From: Megalopta genalis
Lineage: Eukaryota > Arthropoda > Insecta > Hymenoptera > Halictidae
Assembly: GCF_051020955.1 (NCBI RefSeq)
Contig: NC_135026.1
Span: 10,684,309 to 10,748,308 of the forward strand
DNA length: 64,000 bases
Direction: 5' to 3'
Shown one piece after another: positions 30,542-43,401 of the stretch (position 1 is the stretch's first letter; each line of letters starts with the position of its first letter). The notes under the pieces are model-generated. The model did not search any database and was not told the origin of the DNA. It saw nothing but the letters and a program-made list of their open reading frames with translations. Both the position numbers and the translations under genes were made by a program.

Positions 30542-31500
30542 TATAAACCGAGCGTGAAGCGTTGATCATTTGAAAAATACGGGCGGCCAGATTATGAACA
30601 CCCTGTACCATCGGTTCCATTGTGTCCGTCTTTTCTGTCGACACATTCATCGGTGGCTGTGTGCCTGTGCGCGAGTAATTCCGCTGGCTGTGGTACCTCG
30701 TCCGCTCTTTTACAAATATTGATCGGGGGTTAAAAAAAGAGAAGGAAAAATAGTCGGTGTCTCCGATATACGAAGACAATTCCAACTTGGACGGGAAATC
30801 GAATTTTTCATCGGGAATCGAGTAATCTGGGTCGCGGATGTATCCTTGTTGCTATAGGACAGTGTCCATTGTTCGATACAAATTCAAGTTCTTTTCCCAG
30901 CGTTGCGAAAAACGCAAGCAGCTCCGGAGTTATTGAAAAGGAGTTCAATATCCTGGCCCCTTTCAACAGAAAATTGCATATCTCGGCGATACTGAATGAA
31001 CCAGCCCCGATAGAGGATTAACCCCCTTTTTTTTAACGCATAGCGCCCCGGTCACATCAAAGTATCGATCGCTTAAGATCGGTATCAATTATCGGTAACC
31101 TGAAATATCGCTTCCTTCGTAGTTTCCCCCGTTGCACTCTGATAATAATCATACCCCGAACTCTTCGTCTTTATACAATATTTTTCGATACTTTGTATAT
31201 AATATTCGTCAAATATTAATCCAATGCTTTGCATGTGCAACATTTTGATCCGAAACGAATCATGTTGGAATAATGTTCGTCGTGTTCCTTGATTACGGCG
31301 CGTCATTTCTATTTACTAAATATTAATAGTTCAGGTAATTCATTGATACGTAATGTTCTAATAATTAATCGATCATCTAATTTCTATAAAATTATAAACC
31401 ATATTTACAGTAGCAAATCGATCTTTGTCTTTTTACATAATTGTCGGAGCTAGAAGAATATTCTATGTTACGATCTGTTACAATCTCGTTATTATGTCAC
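30542..31500. other. No gene recognised
   Basis: ATGAACACCCTGTACC at 30595 is one terminus of the CACCCTGTA family. The 140-codon minus frame at 30363-30785 mixes mariner leader with other sequence and is not a gene. The rest is unassigned. Confidence 0.4.
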
Positions 31501-31860
31501 AACAACTGTAAGAAAAATATATATAATTAATATTATACAATTCTAGGACTATAATAATTCTAGGACTACTTTGCAGAAATGTCAAAAAATTGTCAGTAAT
31601 TATATATAATTTATCTATCTATCTATCTATATATATATTTTTGATATTTCTGCAAAGTAGTCCTAGAATTATTATAGTCCTAGAATTGTATAATATTAAT
31701 TATATATATTTTTCTTACATAAATTATATATAATTACTGACAATTTTTTGATATTTCTGCAAAGTAGTCCTAGAATTATCATAGTCCTAGAATACCACAG
31801 AAATAATATTAATATATATATATAATTACTGGCAATTTTGATATTTCTGCAAAGTAGTCC
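31501..31860. repeat. Inverted and direct repeats of AGTAGTCCTAGAATT
   Basis: TTCTAGGACTA occurs forward (31542, 31557) and reversed (31662, 31676, 31767, 31782, 31855) around a short (TATC)n/(AT)n centre at 31610-31635. ATTTCTGCAAAGTAGTCC is repeated at 31645, 31752 and 31844. It forms a hairpin of about 90-bp arms. Confidence 0.75.
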
Positions 31861-32700
31861 TAGAATTTCATCTTTCCGAAATAAATTTTTGCAATAGTGT
31901 CACATCTTATTTTTGTTCAATTCTTTTTCTCCTATTACGCTTCTGTTTAGTTTCTTGTAATATTTCATCGTATATTAAATTCTCTCTAATTGACGCTTAG
32001 CTTGGAAACAAAAATGGACAATTTGGGAAGAGGAGATACGATTATTCGAGTCTCGCGGCTCATTTTTATAGTTGCTGATTATCAACAACTATATGTGTTT
32101 TATAAGTATTTTATAATATTTTATAGTATCTTATAGTATTTTATAGTATTTCATAGTATTTTACATAAATGTATTTGTAATTTTGGAAAGAATATTGAAA
32201 AGTCCGGCCATCTTGATCGTTATCCGTTGCAAATTTCCATCACGATATATTATATATATATACATAAATTATACATATATAATTACTGACAATTTTGATA
32301 TTTCTGCAAAGTAGTCCTAGAATTTCATCTTTCCGAAATAAATTTTTGCAATAGTGTCACATCTTATTTTTGTTCAATTCTTTTTCTCCTATTACGCTTC
32401 TGTTTAGTTTCTTGTAATATTTCATCGTATATTAAATTCTCTCTAATTGACGCTTAGCTTGGAAACAAAAATGGACAATTTGGGAAGAGGAGATACGATT
32501 ATTCGAGTCTCGCGGCTCATTTTTATAGTTGCTGATTATCAACAACTATATGTGTTTTATAAGTATTTTATAATATTTTATAGTATCTTATAGTATTTTA
32601 TAGTATTTCATAGTATTTTACATAAATGTATTTGTAATTTTGGAAAGAATATTGAAAAGTCCGGCCATCTGGATCGTTATCCGTTGCAAATTTCCATCAC
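31861..32700. repeat. 457-bp direct duplication containing a pogo-like MITE half
   Basis: The block from TAGAATTTCATCTTTCCG to TGCAAATTTCCATCACG occurs at 31861-32237 and 32318-32694 with almost no differences (one visible: CATCTTGATCG against CATCTGGATCG). Each includes TCTCTCTAATTGACGC and GGAGATACGATTATTCGAG, the left half of the MITE at 14781. The high identity suggests a recent event or an assembly artefact. Confidence 0.88.
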
Positions 32701-33767
32701 GGATAAGAGTCGCATATAACTGACCGCGATTTTGCGGACCGGGATCCATAATTCGGGGGTATATTGCATGCATAATCAACGATGTTGTCACCGAAGTTAA
32801 AACGAATGAGAGCCAGCCGATGTCGATTTCGTTAATCGACTGCGAGCACTTTGCTCCGACTGGGATCATTTCCGCTAGAAATGTTCCGCAAATTGAGTCC
32901 GCCTTGGTCCGACGAATTAATGTCTAATAGTCTGTTCCGAGAATGGAATTAATTACTCCAACTTCAAGCCGCTAATATTAAAGACGAGAATTAACGTCCG
33001 GAAATATCCAGCCCGCCACGTTTTATACGTTACATGCCGGAGAACGGTTCTGAGCTTGATCGTTCGCTTGTTTTAATTAACAACTTGTAGCAACATATTA
33101 TTTAGCAGTCTGCCTCGTGTAATTTTCTCCAGTTTATTTGGCAGCACAGCGGAACGAATGTGAGATTTTTATGAGATTCTTTGATGCACACCTTTTCGAT
33201 TGCAATTCGATATAACTAGAAAAAATAAACAAAATAAAAACAAAATAAAAACTGTCTACAAGATACACGTGTTACTACATGGACGTTTATTTCGTTTCTT
33301 AAACATTTCAATGCGTTGAAAATAATGCAACAGTATTTTTAGATTCGTTAAATGTTTTTACTGTTCTGTATTCGACCTTAGTCAGTTTTGTCATAAATGC
33401 ATAAATTCCGCAGACTAATTACAACTTTTGTTAACACGTAGATAGTAACAAGAAATAATCTGAATATTTCTATTTGGCATTTATAGTTTGATAAAGTATT
33501 TTGTAATAATTGTCACACTGGTTACAATTATTGAATTGCACAATGAAGGGATGAAGAACGCCGAGATTGTTCTGACTGCTCTATACGAAAAAAGAAAGAA
33601 GGTAGAGGGGGTGATAGAAAGAAGAATTAAAATCATTATTGCGTAAAAGTAGTTTTACAAAATCTGTGGAACGTAATTACAATAAACGAGTATGCGACAA
33701 TCATTAACAATTTTCGAGAAATGTTCTCGAATTGTTCATAGGGACAGAATTTTCTTTGCACCCTATA
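32701..33767. other. No gene recognised
   Basis: The minus-strand 83-codon frame at 32618-32869 is hydrophobic in places but matches nothing I recognise. The remainder is AT-rich. Confidence 0.35.
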
Positions 33768-34217
33768 CAGGGTGTCCCGAAAATGTCTCGCAATCCGAAA
33801 ATGGGAGGTTCCTCGGATCATTTGAAGCAACTTCTTCCTTTACAAAAATGTTCTCCGAGGCACCGTTAACGAGTTATTAACGAAAAACAGTGACCAATAA
33901 GAATCGAGTACGGCTGACGCGAGGCGGCCCAGCCAACCAGCGCGCGAAGCCCAGTTCCGCTCATTGGCTCGATCGCCTCGCGCCAGCCGAGCTCGCCTCT
34001 CATTGGTCACTGTTTTTCGTTAATAACTCGTTAACGGTGCCTCGGAGAACATTTTTGTAAAGGAAAAAGTTGCTTCGAATGGCCTGAGGAACCCGCTACT
34101 TTCGGATTACGAGACATTTTTGGGACACCCTATATATACAGACAGAATATACAGTATCAGACTCTGCCGTTCAGAGAAATAGCCTCGCGCAGAATTCAGC
34201 CGTACCTAAAAGGTTAA
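33768..34217 (-). mobile_element. Foldback with one TTAA-element terminus
   Basis: The palindrome at 33768-34132 has TACAGGGTGTCCCGAAAATG and complementary right arm. On its right it continues into AGAAATAGCCTCGCGCAGAA and GTACCTAAAAGG-TTAA (34214-34217), the terminus of the larger TTAA element. On its left the flanking sequence is unrelated to that element, so this copy is half of a TTAA element or a foldback that acquired one flank. Confidence 0.8.
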
Positions 34218-35139
34218 CAGTAGACAAATCCGGACGCCATAAGAGTAAAAGGTGCGCGCAAAAATCAAAGAAAAATGACTTACGCAGCATAGAAGCAGTT
34301 TAATGATACCACCTGCATTTGCGCTCAAACAGTTGACCTTTTCAGTGGTACTGAGTAATATCGGCAGCTGAATCGTTGAAACACCATCCGCAAATTGCGG
34401 ACAACGCGATGAGCAAGGGGTATGGAGTGTCAAGGTTACGCCCATAGTAACCTTGAACAATTATATAAGTATAGTAACCTTCAATATATAGTAGCCTATA
34501 GTAACCTTCAAGCAATTATATCACCAATCGCACAACAGGAGAAAACCAAAGCTATCGAATGACATATGAGACACGACTATTAGACACAGTTGTTACGCGG
34601 ATAATTGAAATCGACACTCAAACCGCGCCGACTTACGGACCGAACCGATAAGGAACGGTCATTCAATTTTTCTTGCATCCTGTTCGAAACAAAAGCACCA
34701 TCCCTTCAATGCGCCCTTCCTTTCGCACCACCCCGGAATCAGTTCTAGGCGAATTCTCGAGGCATCGATTTCGAAAATGGGACGGTTCGGGCCGTCTGGC
34801 TCGAAAGTGGCTATATCTCCGTGTCAGGAGCCGGAGTCAGGGATGTCGGGTGACATTGACCGCGGGAGCAACCCCCGTGGAGGGTCGGCGAGGTTTTCGC
34901 TGGCGCGTGGAAACCGCGCCTGCGCATCCAGCCGTTCTCGTGCAGCCGGGTTTGCGAAGAAAGGGGCGACGGGGTAAAATACAGTACGACCCCGAACGGC
35001 CTAGGGGTAACGACACGTTCACGAAACACGCCTCCCGTTCTTCCTGACTACGGAACCCAGTTCCCGCGGATAGTTGCTCTGCATTTATCCCGGCTGATAA
35101 CACCGCCGCGCCGGCGACGGATAGATACAGGAGGGTGGC
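34218..35139. other. No gene recognised; GC-rich from 34670
   Basis: A 124-codon plus frame (34673-35047) and overlapping minus frames have no recognisable domains. Short TAGTAACCTT repeats lie at 34444-34510. Confidence 0.35.
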
Positions 35140-35448
35140 TGCTGAGTTCGGTCCAGAGTGGAGAGTTTCAATCGCATCGAATCGCATCGCATCGCATCGC
35201 GGGTGACAGTGTGCTCGCGATCATCGTCCCGTGCGTCCCGGTGGTCAGGTTTTTTCGCGCGTGAGATTGTTTTCGTCGAATTACCTCGCCGCGCCGCACC
35301 GACGACGAATCACACTCGGTGGTGCTCGTGTTAGATTACACCGAAACTCTTCCGGTTACGTCGTTCCGTTCGTGGGTGACCAGTGTGTTATCTGCGTGAA
35401 ACCAGTGGCTCTCCCGTGCAGTTCCATGGGTTTATTATGAACAATTCC
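35140..35448 (+). other. Possible 5' exon with splice donor
   Basis: A GC-rich stretch with a (TCGCA)n run at 35170-35200 ends in ATGAACAATTCCAT followed directly by GTAAGTAG (donor at 35449). That layout would suit a 5' UTR exon with a few coding codons. No protein similarity can be tested with so few codons, and no downstream exon was recognised. Confidence 0.25.
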
Positions 35449-35712
35449 ATGTAAGTAGTCACCTCGGGGGGTGGCGGTTGTCCGGCCGGGACATTGACAT
35501 TGTTCTCCGGGAGGCCACTGTTTACTGGACGTTGACTTCCTGTTGCGAGGCCGTCAAGCCGCCTCGTGCTCTTCTCACGCTCGCGGACCACCCATCCTGT
35601 CCAGGGTGTCCGTAGATTGATGCGTGTTCCGCTCTCCATTAATAACACATTTATGAGCTGATGCGAAGCTCTCTTATACGTTCGAAAAATATTATTTTGT
35701 AATAACATAAAA

Positions 35713-36174
<462 letters not shown>

Positions 36175-36408
36175 TTAGGTCTACCGGAAAGTTCTGTCTG
36201 ATAATGTCGTTGCAAATTTCGATAGGTATGCACCTGTTCATTTGAGACATATATTTTTGAAAAACGTTGCTCGCAAATTGCCATCACGCTGGCAAGAGGT
36301 CATAAGTAACGACGGAAATTATATCGTACAATAAATATTACTAAATTTATGAAAAATCTATTATTTCCTTTCATTTCTCAAACGGACAGAACTTTCCGGT
36401 ACACCTAA
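36175..36408 (+). mobile_element. 234-bp mariner deletion derivative, third copy
   Basis: Same length as 3123-3356 and 28456-28689. The right terminus reads CCGGTACACCTAA (one mutation). It is inserted next to a TTA array on the left, unlike the other two, while the right flank is shared with them. Confidence 0.9.
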
Positions 36409-36640
36409 TATATCTTGCTCTTGGAAACTTCGTTCATTGGAACGTACCGCGACATATTTCCATTCGCTTAGATTATTATTTGTAATGAAACTCGCTAATG
36501 ATCCAATAGTAGATGCGACATTAAACTTCTATTAAAAAAAAAAGAAGCCATGGTCAGAAAATAATCGTAACACTTTTCTATAGCACGTAGAACTGTCAGC
36601 GTCCACAATAACACACCTAAGCTACGTATTTAATACAAGT
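36409..36640 (+). repeat. Duplicated right flank of the 234-bp mariner
   Basis: TATCTTGCTCTTGGAAACTT to AACACACCTAAGCTACGT matches 3357-3580 and the inverse of 28230-28455. The similarity ends at about 36635, earlier than in the other pair. Confidence 0.85.
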
Positions 36641-38840
36641 GAAATAGGAAATATGGAATCCATGACGGGGATATGACCATTAGTCTATGACGGGGGGCTC
36701 TGTTTATTTTAATAATTGTTAATCAGTTAGCTGTTTTTAATGAGTACATTCTTCGTAACGCAAAATGTTGCCCCATTTCTTTGCGACGAGTATCCCCGTC
36801 GAAAACAGCCAACTGGATAAGAAGGATACATTACTTTGGCATTAACACCATTTCACTGCAACTATTAGACAGACTAGACTCGTGATGAAAATATTATACA
36901 CGATTTATTAAATATGAATATGCTATTCGTTTCTTCTAAAACGAATCTAAATCGGATTCTTTTGTTATTAAAATCTGGGCATGAAAGTACATCAAGAAGA
37001 CAAACAAGGAACAAAAATGATTTCGTTCTAATAGGGAATTTATTGAGAACGAAGTAGTGCTGAGCAACATAGGCGAGAAATAAACCGTAGTACAAATGGT
37101 TAAATTATATATTTTATAGAAGTATTTAAATAAAATATGAAGAAAATCAAATATATACAGTATGATCATTTTAATTTTAATATTTTAATTTTTAAACAAT
37201 CTGTGGGAATTGGAGTTCGCGTAGAACTCGCAGTTTGCGAACAAAATTAATTATTGTACAAATAGTTTTCATTATTATATTTACTTATTATATTTATATA
37301 TATATTTATGTATATATTATATTTTATTATTATATTTAATTCATTATTACATTTATATTATTTATTATACTAGAAGTCGTTTCGATTATTTAAGTTGTTT
37401 ATAATATCCAATGAAAGTCGCCGTAAATGATCGCTATCCAAATAATCCTCTCTGATTTTGACGAAATTTTCGGATAATATAAAAGCCGGCAAGGTATCCG
37501 TTATGAATTTTCATTTAGCAGCTGTCATTCGTATCGACAGGGGAAGGGGTTGAAAATAAAAGGAGGCGTGCGAATCACATCCGCTCGGTGATCGAAGATT
37601 AATTCTCGTTTGATTTCACTGCATAATATCGATACTAAAAATGTGTCGATATTACCCTAACTTTCGAAGGTATTTAATGCTTCCCAAAATATGAACGATG
37701 ACCGTTAACGCGGAGAATAATGCAATATTCCGTCACTTTCTGCATGATATATTGGATCGTTCGGGAAATTGTTTCGTTTTTTAAAAAGAATTTCGTTTTG
37801 TAAACGGTATTGAAAAGCACTTGATCCAATATTTTTGCAAAAATAGGAAACAGAACTTCTACGAGCATAAAAATTCGAAGCTGTCAGAAAAAATTTCTTT
37901 CGTTTTTGTCCTCCAAGGATCAGAAAATCGTCTTTCATTTTCTCGCGAAACAACGAAACAGCGTTCTAAACAATCCGCCACATAATTTTTGTCAAAATCG
38001 ACACAAAGACTTGGATGACAGCTGTTGACGGCAACGAGCGACATGAGAATTCCGCGAAATCTTTGTCTTCTGGCGTGCGGCGAAATCGCGTATGTGGAAG
38101 GAGACGCGAACAGAATCCCCTATCTAGCCATTGTAAATGAATCCACTCCAATTTCATGGATGATAGATGCAGACCATTAATATCGTTTATCGTTTAATGT
38201 TCTCGGTACGTGTGCGAAAGCGATATCGCGGACTAGACGAAATTTTTATAATCGACGGATCGTTTAGATGCGCCGCGTGCAAAACAAAAATCTGATACCG
38301 TGACTCCGACAGCGGCAATCTTATCGGTGGTTTAATTCGGCCCCGCAGGTGAACCCGAGCAAGACGGCTATGCAACCGTTCCCTTTTGCCAGCATGCTTT
38401 CACCGAAGCTTTCACGAGTCCCTGCATATCAGGCCGGTTGAATAGACGGCGCGCGGCTCATATCCGACAATTCGTATGCGCGGCTCATCGCATCGAACGT
38501 TCGATTAGTTTCTACCCCGAAGGCGGCAGTTAATCTTTCTCGGCTATCTCGTTACGCTACGCTCAAATTAGCTTGCTTTCTAATCATTCGTCGTCGTTCC
38601 ATGATTGCCCGTCATTTTTTCCCCGATAAATCGCGCGCAATTTGGGACGGTCGGGTGGCACGCTACTCTTTGATTCTTGAAGGGGGTCGTCGTCAAAAAA
38701 AGCCGACGGTTAAAAGAAAAATCGATATTTTTTCCTTGAAGTTTCAAGCGTGCAGAATGTTATTTCGAAGCGATATTTCGAAATTCGAACATCTGGCGAC
38801 TCTGAAGGCGAAATTAAAAAGTCTTACTTTGTCAGAGAGA
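36641..38840. other. No gene recognised
   Basis: Frames at 36874-37169 (minus) and 37674-38157 (minus) are short, overlapping and unrecognisable. AT-rich at 37180-37380, more balanced from 37400. This is the longest stretch in the window without identified repeats, so it may be unique intergenic or intronic DNA. Confidence 0.35.
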
Positions 38841-38849
38841 AAAGATATA

Positions 38850-39110
38850 TTTATAATAGAGGCCAATAGAGGCTGTGATATAGTATGCTTAGCTCGATAA
38901 TACAGAATTCTCTTCGTAACTGGTGCAACTTCGAGTTTGCCGAGTTCCAATTATGGTACATTGGTACTTTGGAACAACTTTGTGGTATACTAAACGTACA
39001 AAAAGATAGCGATTGAAAAAGGAAGAGGAACCGAGGTTCGAGGCGTGTGGCAAACATCAAAGGTCAGCCTTCTAAATTCCAAAACCAGAATTTCTAATTT
39101 TTCGTTTGAG
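38850..39110 (+). repeat. Segment paralogous to 50958-51835, without the TTAA insert
   Basis: GAGGCTGTGATATAGTATGC-TTAGCTCGATAATACAG continues with GTAACTGGTGCAACTTCGAG and AAAAAGATAGCGATTGAAAA. The paralogue at 50958 has the same sequence interrupted at ...AGTATGC-TTAA by the 590-bp TTAA element and resumes TTAA-TTCGATAATACAG. This copy therefore represents the unoccupied target. Confidence 0.85.
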
Positions 39111-39111
39111 G

Positions 39112-39428
39112 TCATTTCGAGTAACTTTTTCCTTAGCGAAAATGCAATTCGCGGCTTTGTTTACGAATTATTAACGAAGAACAGTGGCCAATGAGAGGCG
39201 AGCTTGCTTAGCGCTAGGCGGCCGAGCCAATCAACGGAACTGGGCTTCGACCGCTCGTTGGCTCAGCTGCCTCGCATCATCTGATCTCGCTTCTCATTGG
39301 TCATTATCTTTCGTTAATAACTCGTAAACAAAGTCGCGAATTGCATTTTCGCTAAGGAAAAAATTACTTCGAATCATTTCAGGACACATCTCTTTCCGGG
39401 TGTTGGCATAATTATGGAACATCCTGTA
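39112..39428. repeat. Foldback, second subfamily of the TACAGGGTG family
   Basis: Arms at about 39112-39200 and 39290-39372 are inverted copies (AACTTTTTCCTTAGCGAAAA; GCGGCTTTGTTTACGAATTA). The right end reads GGAACATCCTGTATT. The left outer end is replaced by the paralogous segment. It is closer to 9314-9465 and 51800-51885 than to the 365-bp palindromes. Confidence 0.8.
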
Positions 39429-39627
39429 TTATTTTAGCGAAAATTCGACTTGAACCCTTTGGCTCGTACAATAAAGATATGCATAATGATGTTTTCACAT
39501 TGACGGTGGTACGGAGTGTGAATAGGGGTGAGTTGAGTACACGTAAACAAGTCAGTGAAAAATTCTCCGGCATTTTTCGGACAAGTGAACTATTGACTTT
39601 CCTACAAATTGTTGATACTAATTTTAT
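39429..39627. other. No recognisable feature
   Basis: Short unassigned interval. The frame starting at 39479 runs into the ATATT array and is not a gene. Confidence 0.4.
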
Positions 39628-40003
39628 TTGCGTTAGCCAATGGCTTCTAACCTTTTTTATAATTATATTATATTATATTATATTATATTATATTATATTA
39701 TATTATATTATATTATATTATATTATATTATATTATATTATATTATATTATATTATATTATATTATATTATATTATATTATATTATATTATATTATATTA
39801 TATTATATTATATTATATTATATTATATTATATTATATTATATTATATTATATTGTATTATATTATATTATATTATATTATATTATATTATATTGTATTA
39901 TGTTATATTATATTATATTATATTATATTATATTATATTATATTATATTATATAATTATATAATTTTATTTGCGTTAGCCAATGGCTTCTAACTTCTTTT
40001 TTT
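39628..40003. repeat. (ATATT)n pentanucleotide array bounded by ~32-bp direct repeats
   Basis: The array spans about 39660-39955 with a few G variants. Directly outside lie TTTATTTGCGTTAGCCAATG...GGCTTCTAAC on the left (39627-39652) and the same sequence on the right (39965-39992). The direct repeats suggest the array arose inside a duplicated short segment or was inserted with target duplication. Confidence 0.92.
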
Positions 40004-40049
40004 AGTTGTGTTTCTCACGGTAGTTATACTTTTTACCTTGCCAGATCTT

Positions 40050-40387
40050 TGAAATTCTAACAAACATTCAGTTTACTCAAATATGTCACGATAAAAATTA
40101 ATTTTCAAATTAGATGAACTGTATAACACTTATCTAAATTGTCAGTTACAAATATCTTCGTTCATCTTTGGAAACCAACTAACATTTTTAGGTTCACACG
40201 ACTTGAGATTTTTCAGACGTTGGGCGGAATAATTTACTAGCTGATACGTAAACAAAGTTTCTGGAAAATTGCCTTTGCCCGGAGTCGCAAAGAACCTATT
40301 AAAGGTGGTTTTTCATCGTTTTTCTATTTGGACACTTGTATTACAGATGTGTAAAATACGTTTCTTTAGACATGTGTTAGCTATATA
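40050..40387 (-). repeat. Dispersed flank segment, reverse copy
   Basis: Reverse complement of 48748-49100 and of 18470-18757 (CTAACATTTTTAGGTTCACA; GCTGATACGTAAACAAAG). It abuts the mariner terminus at 40388 just as the forward copies abut the mariner ends at 18469 and 48747. Confidence 0.87.
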
Positions 40388-40569
40388 TTAGGTCTACCGG
40401 AAAGTTCTGTCCGTTTTGAAATATAACACAATTTTCATACGTTTAATAATATTTATTGTAGAATATACTTTCCATCGTTACTTATGACTTCTTGCCAGCG
40501 TGTTAAACGCACGCACACTTGTATTACAAATTTGTAACACTATCGGACAGAACTTTCCGGTAGACCTAA
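40388..40569 (-). mobile_element. 182-bp mariner deletion derivative
   Basis: Both mariner termini are present, with TA flanks. It holds the 3' ~115 bp in reverse and ~40 bp of 5' end, joined through AACGCACGCACACTTGTATTAC. This is the smallest intact derivative here; its junction differs from the 234- and 562-bp forms. Confidence 0.87.
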
Positions 40570-40776
40570 TAATATCGGTGCAACTGTAAGTACAAGTAAC
40601 ATAATCCGAATGGAATTAATATACGTATAATACGAATATAATGTTAAGCCGTAAAAGTAATACATCGAATAGGCAGTTTTTCTATCATATTTGATCATTT
40701 TAGAAATGACCAAAAAATAACAGTTACTTAAAGAATTGTCGTGAAATAAATGTATAATAGAAACGAAATTCTGTTT

Positions 40777-41000
40777 TGGTCACGTATAGTAATTTTCAAT
40801 GAGGGGCATTTATTCCAGTTGTTGATTATAGTTATCTGCAAGAGCAATTCTGTTTTGCTCACTCGTAACAGCGTCAGTGACGGAAGCTTCATTTCGGCTA
40901 ACAATAACAATTATCGACTGTAACAATAATAATAATAACAATAATGTAAAATATCGGGAGAACATAAAATTCGCACGTAATTCTATAATAAAATTTAAAT
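40777..41000. repeat. ~224-bp direct repeat, copy 1 (partner 41877-42100)
   Basis: GGTCACGTATAGTAATTTTC to GTAATTCTATAATAAAATTT recurs at 41877-42100, 1.1 kb away, with only a few differences. It contains a TAA microsatellite core (40922-40945). The minus frames starting MLLLAEMKLPSLTLL are repeat-borne and unrecognised. Confidence 0.9.
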
Positions 41001-41876
41001 TCGTATATAATTCCGCGATAAACATTTAAATTCACGTACAATCTTGTGTAACGAGATTTAAATTCATACAGAATGTTATAATAGAAAATCGAGCTCGTAC
41101 ACGAATTTGTAATGAAAATTAACAATTAACGAAGTTCCAGCAGTATCAACAGTTCAACGTGTTCTCGCGTGTTTGTCGTACTAAAGAGCATTGTGTTCGG
41201 GCGAACACGGCGCATCGGTAATCCGATTTTTTCATACACATTTCAATGGATACCCGATTCTGCGGTCAGTGTTCGATTCGGCTAATACCATCAATGGGCA
41301 ATCGTTCGCTATTAATTGTTTCAAACGAAGCTTCTAATTACCGCGTTGCGTGAATCGGTACACGGTGCAACGCAGACGTGGCCGGTTTGCTTGTGGAATT
41401 TCGATGGCAGCGCGCGTTGTCGCTAAACGGCCAGATAAAATATTTGCGTTCGATCGATTACGTTTGAAAATTTTCGTGCACAGTAACGTGTAAAGCGGCG
41501 CGCCGCGGATCTGCACCTCGTTTGATTCATCAACGGCGGCCGCTGCATTATTAACCGGGACTCTGGTCCGATAGATTATTCACGCTCCTGCTCTTCTCTC
41601 TTGTAATAACCGAAAATTAATTTATTCTACTAGCGCGACCGAGGATCAGCTATCGGGACCCGTGACGATTCAATTATCAGAACGGAAATTAGCGCGACGC
41701 CGTTAACGCGGCGAATTCCTGATCAATCTCTTCAGCTGTTCCTCCGGCAATCTTAGCCCGGTCGCAGCTGATCGCATGCTGGACAAAGTTGAGCATTGTT
41801 CGAAAAGATAATTGTCCGAATGAATTCTTTTCAATCGAATATTTCTTTCGATATGACCGATTATCATCGATTTGTT
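41001..41876. other. No gene recognised between two direct repeats
   Basis: Mixed composition, more GC-rich at 41330-41780. No recognisable coding sequence; frames are below 110 codons. Confidence 0.35.
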
Positions 41877-42245
41877 GGTCACGTATAGTCATTTTCAATG
41901 AGGGGCATTTATTCCAGTTGTTGATTATAGTTATCTGTAAGAGCAATTCTGTTTTGCTCACTCGTAACAGCGTCAGTGACGGAAGCTTCATTTCGGCTAA
42001 CAATAACAATTATCGACTGTAACAATAATAATAATAATAATAATGTAAAATATCGGGAGAACATAAAATTCGCACGTAATTCTATAATAAAATTTAAATT
42101 TTATAATAAATATAATAAATATAATAAATAATATAAATATAAATATATATAAATAATAAATATAAAAATAATAAATATATATAATATATATTAATAAATA
42201 TAATAAATATCTTATTCGTATAAATATACGAATAAATATTCCCAT

Positions 42246-42299
<54 letters not shown>

Positions 42300-42300
42300 A
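41877..42300. repeat. Direct repeat copy 2, AT-rich tail and (TC)n
   Basis: 41877-42100 repeats 40777-41000. It is followed by degenerate AATAAATATAA repeats (42100-42240) and a (TC)n tract at 42250-42297. Confidence 0.9.
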
Positions 42301-43223
42301 TTTGAACGAGTTATACGAACAGAGATTGTAATATTATTCAAATAATAATGCGAATCGTTGATTGTTATTGCTTTTACGTAATTCAGTAAGAATCTGATTA
42401 TACGGATTACATACGGGATCGGTTCAATTATAATTACTTATGGAATTACAAAATTTCCGATGCCTTCCTCTGCACTTTTTATTATCATTTTCATTCGAGT
42501 CAATTATTTTTCATATGAATTTTCATACGTACAAATTCTTATCCGAACGAACTCTTTTTTTTCGAGTAATATCGTATTCGGATGAACTTTCACCTAAATA
42601 CATTTTTATTCGATCGAATATTTATTCGACGGTGCGATTAAAATTTGATTCGTTGATCATCATCTTTTTATCTCTCGTTCGAATCAAATTTTGTCCAACT
42701 TAGACACCCCAGGGTCACCTGTCCGATGAATGAGGCACTTGAGAAATGATTACTCGCAAATCGTTATTTAATCAATAATTTATAATAATATCGGTTTAAT
42801 AATTTCATTCATATAAAATACATAATATAATTATATATAATTAACATCAAGTACATTTCGAGCATTATCACGCGTTTCGCGGCCCCTAATCAAATTAAAA
42901 AGATACAATAGAGATCAGCGTTATACGTTAATTTAATGCTGTTATAATCATAATTATACGCTGAACACGATTCTAACATTTTCTGATAGAACTTTCTTCG
43001 AAGTGTGATACAAGAGTTCGTGAAATATACGTCAAGTATACCCCATAAGCATCAAGCAGACCGAATATGGCATCTAAATTTTGAAGGCAATTGATTAAGT
43101 CGATTTTCAGATGTCATCGGCATCATTATGGAAAACATAGTTTCGAGAAACACACATTTAAAGATTTCCATACCGGCGATCGTTCAAATTATATTATATA
43201 TCATACAATTATATATATATATA
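42301..43223. other. No gene recognised
   Basis: AT-rich with no repeat partner found. The 87-codon frame at 42440-42703 is unrecognised. Confidence 0.35.
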
Positions 43224-43227
43224 TTAA

Positions 43228-43345
43228 CTGCACGTATGATATATAATATATGATACATAATATAATTATATGATGTATAATATAATTATATATATAGTAT
43301 AATATAATATGATATATAATATAATTGTATATATAGTGTAATATG

Positions 43346-43401
<56 letters not shown>

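Noticed and set aside
32618..32869. 83-codon minus frame as a chemoreceptor fragment
   Set aside because: Partly hydrophobic, but no family motif; half of it lies on a 457-bp duplication that is clearly non-coding.
39479..39963. Ile/Tyr/Leu-rich 158-codon frame like a membrane protein
   Set aside because: Translation of an (ATATT)n array.
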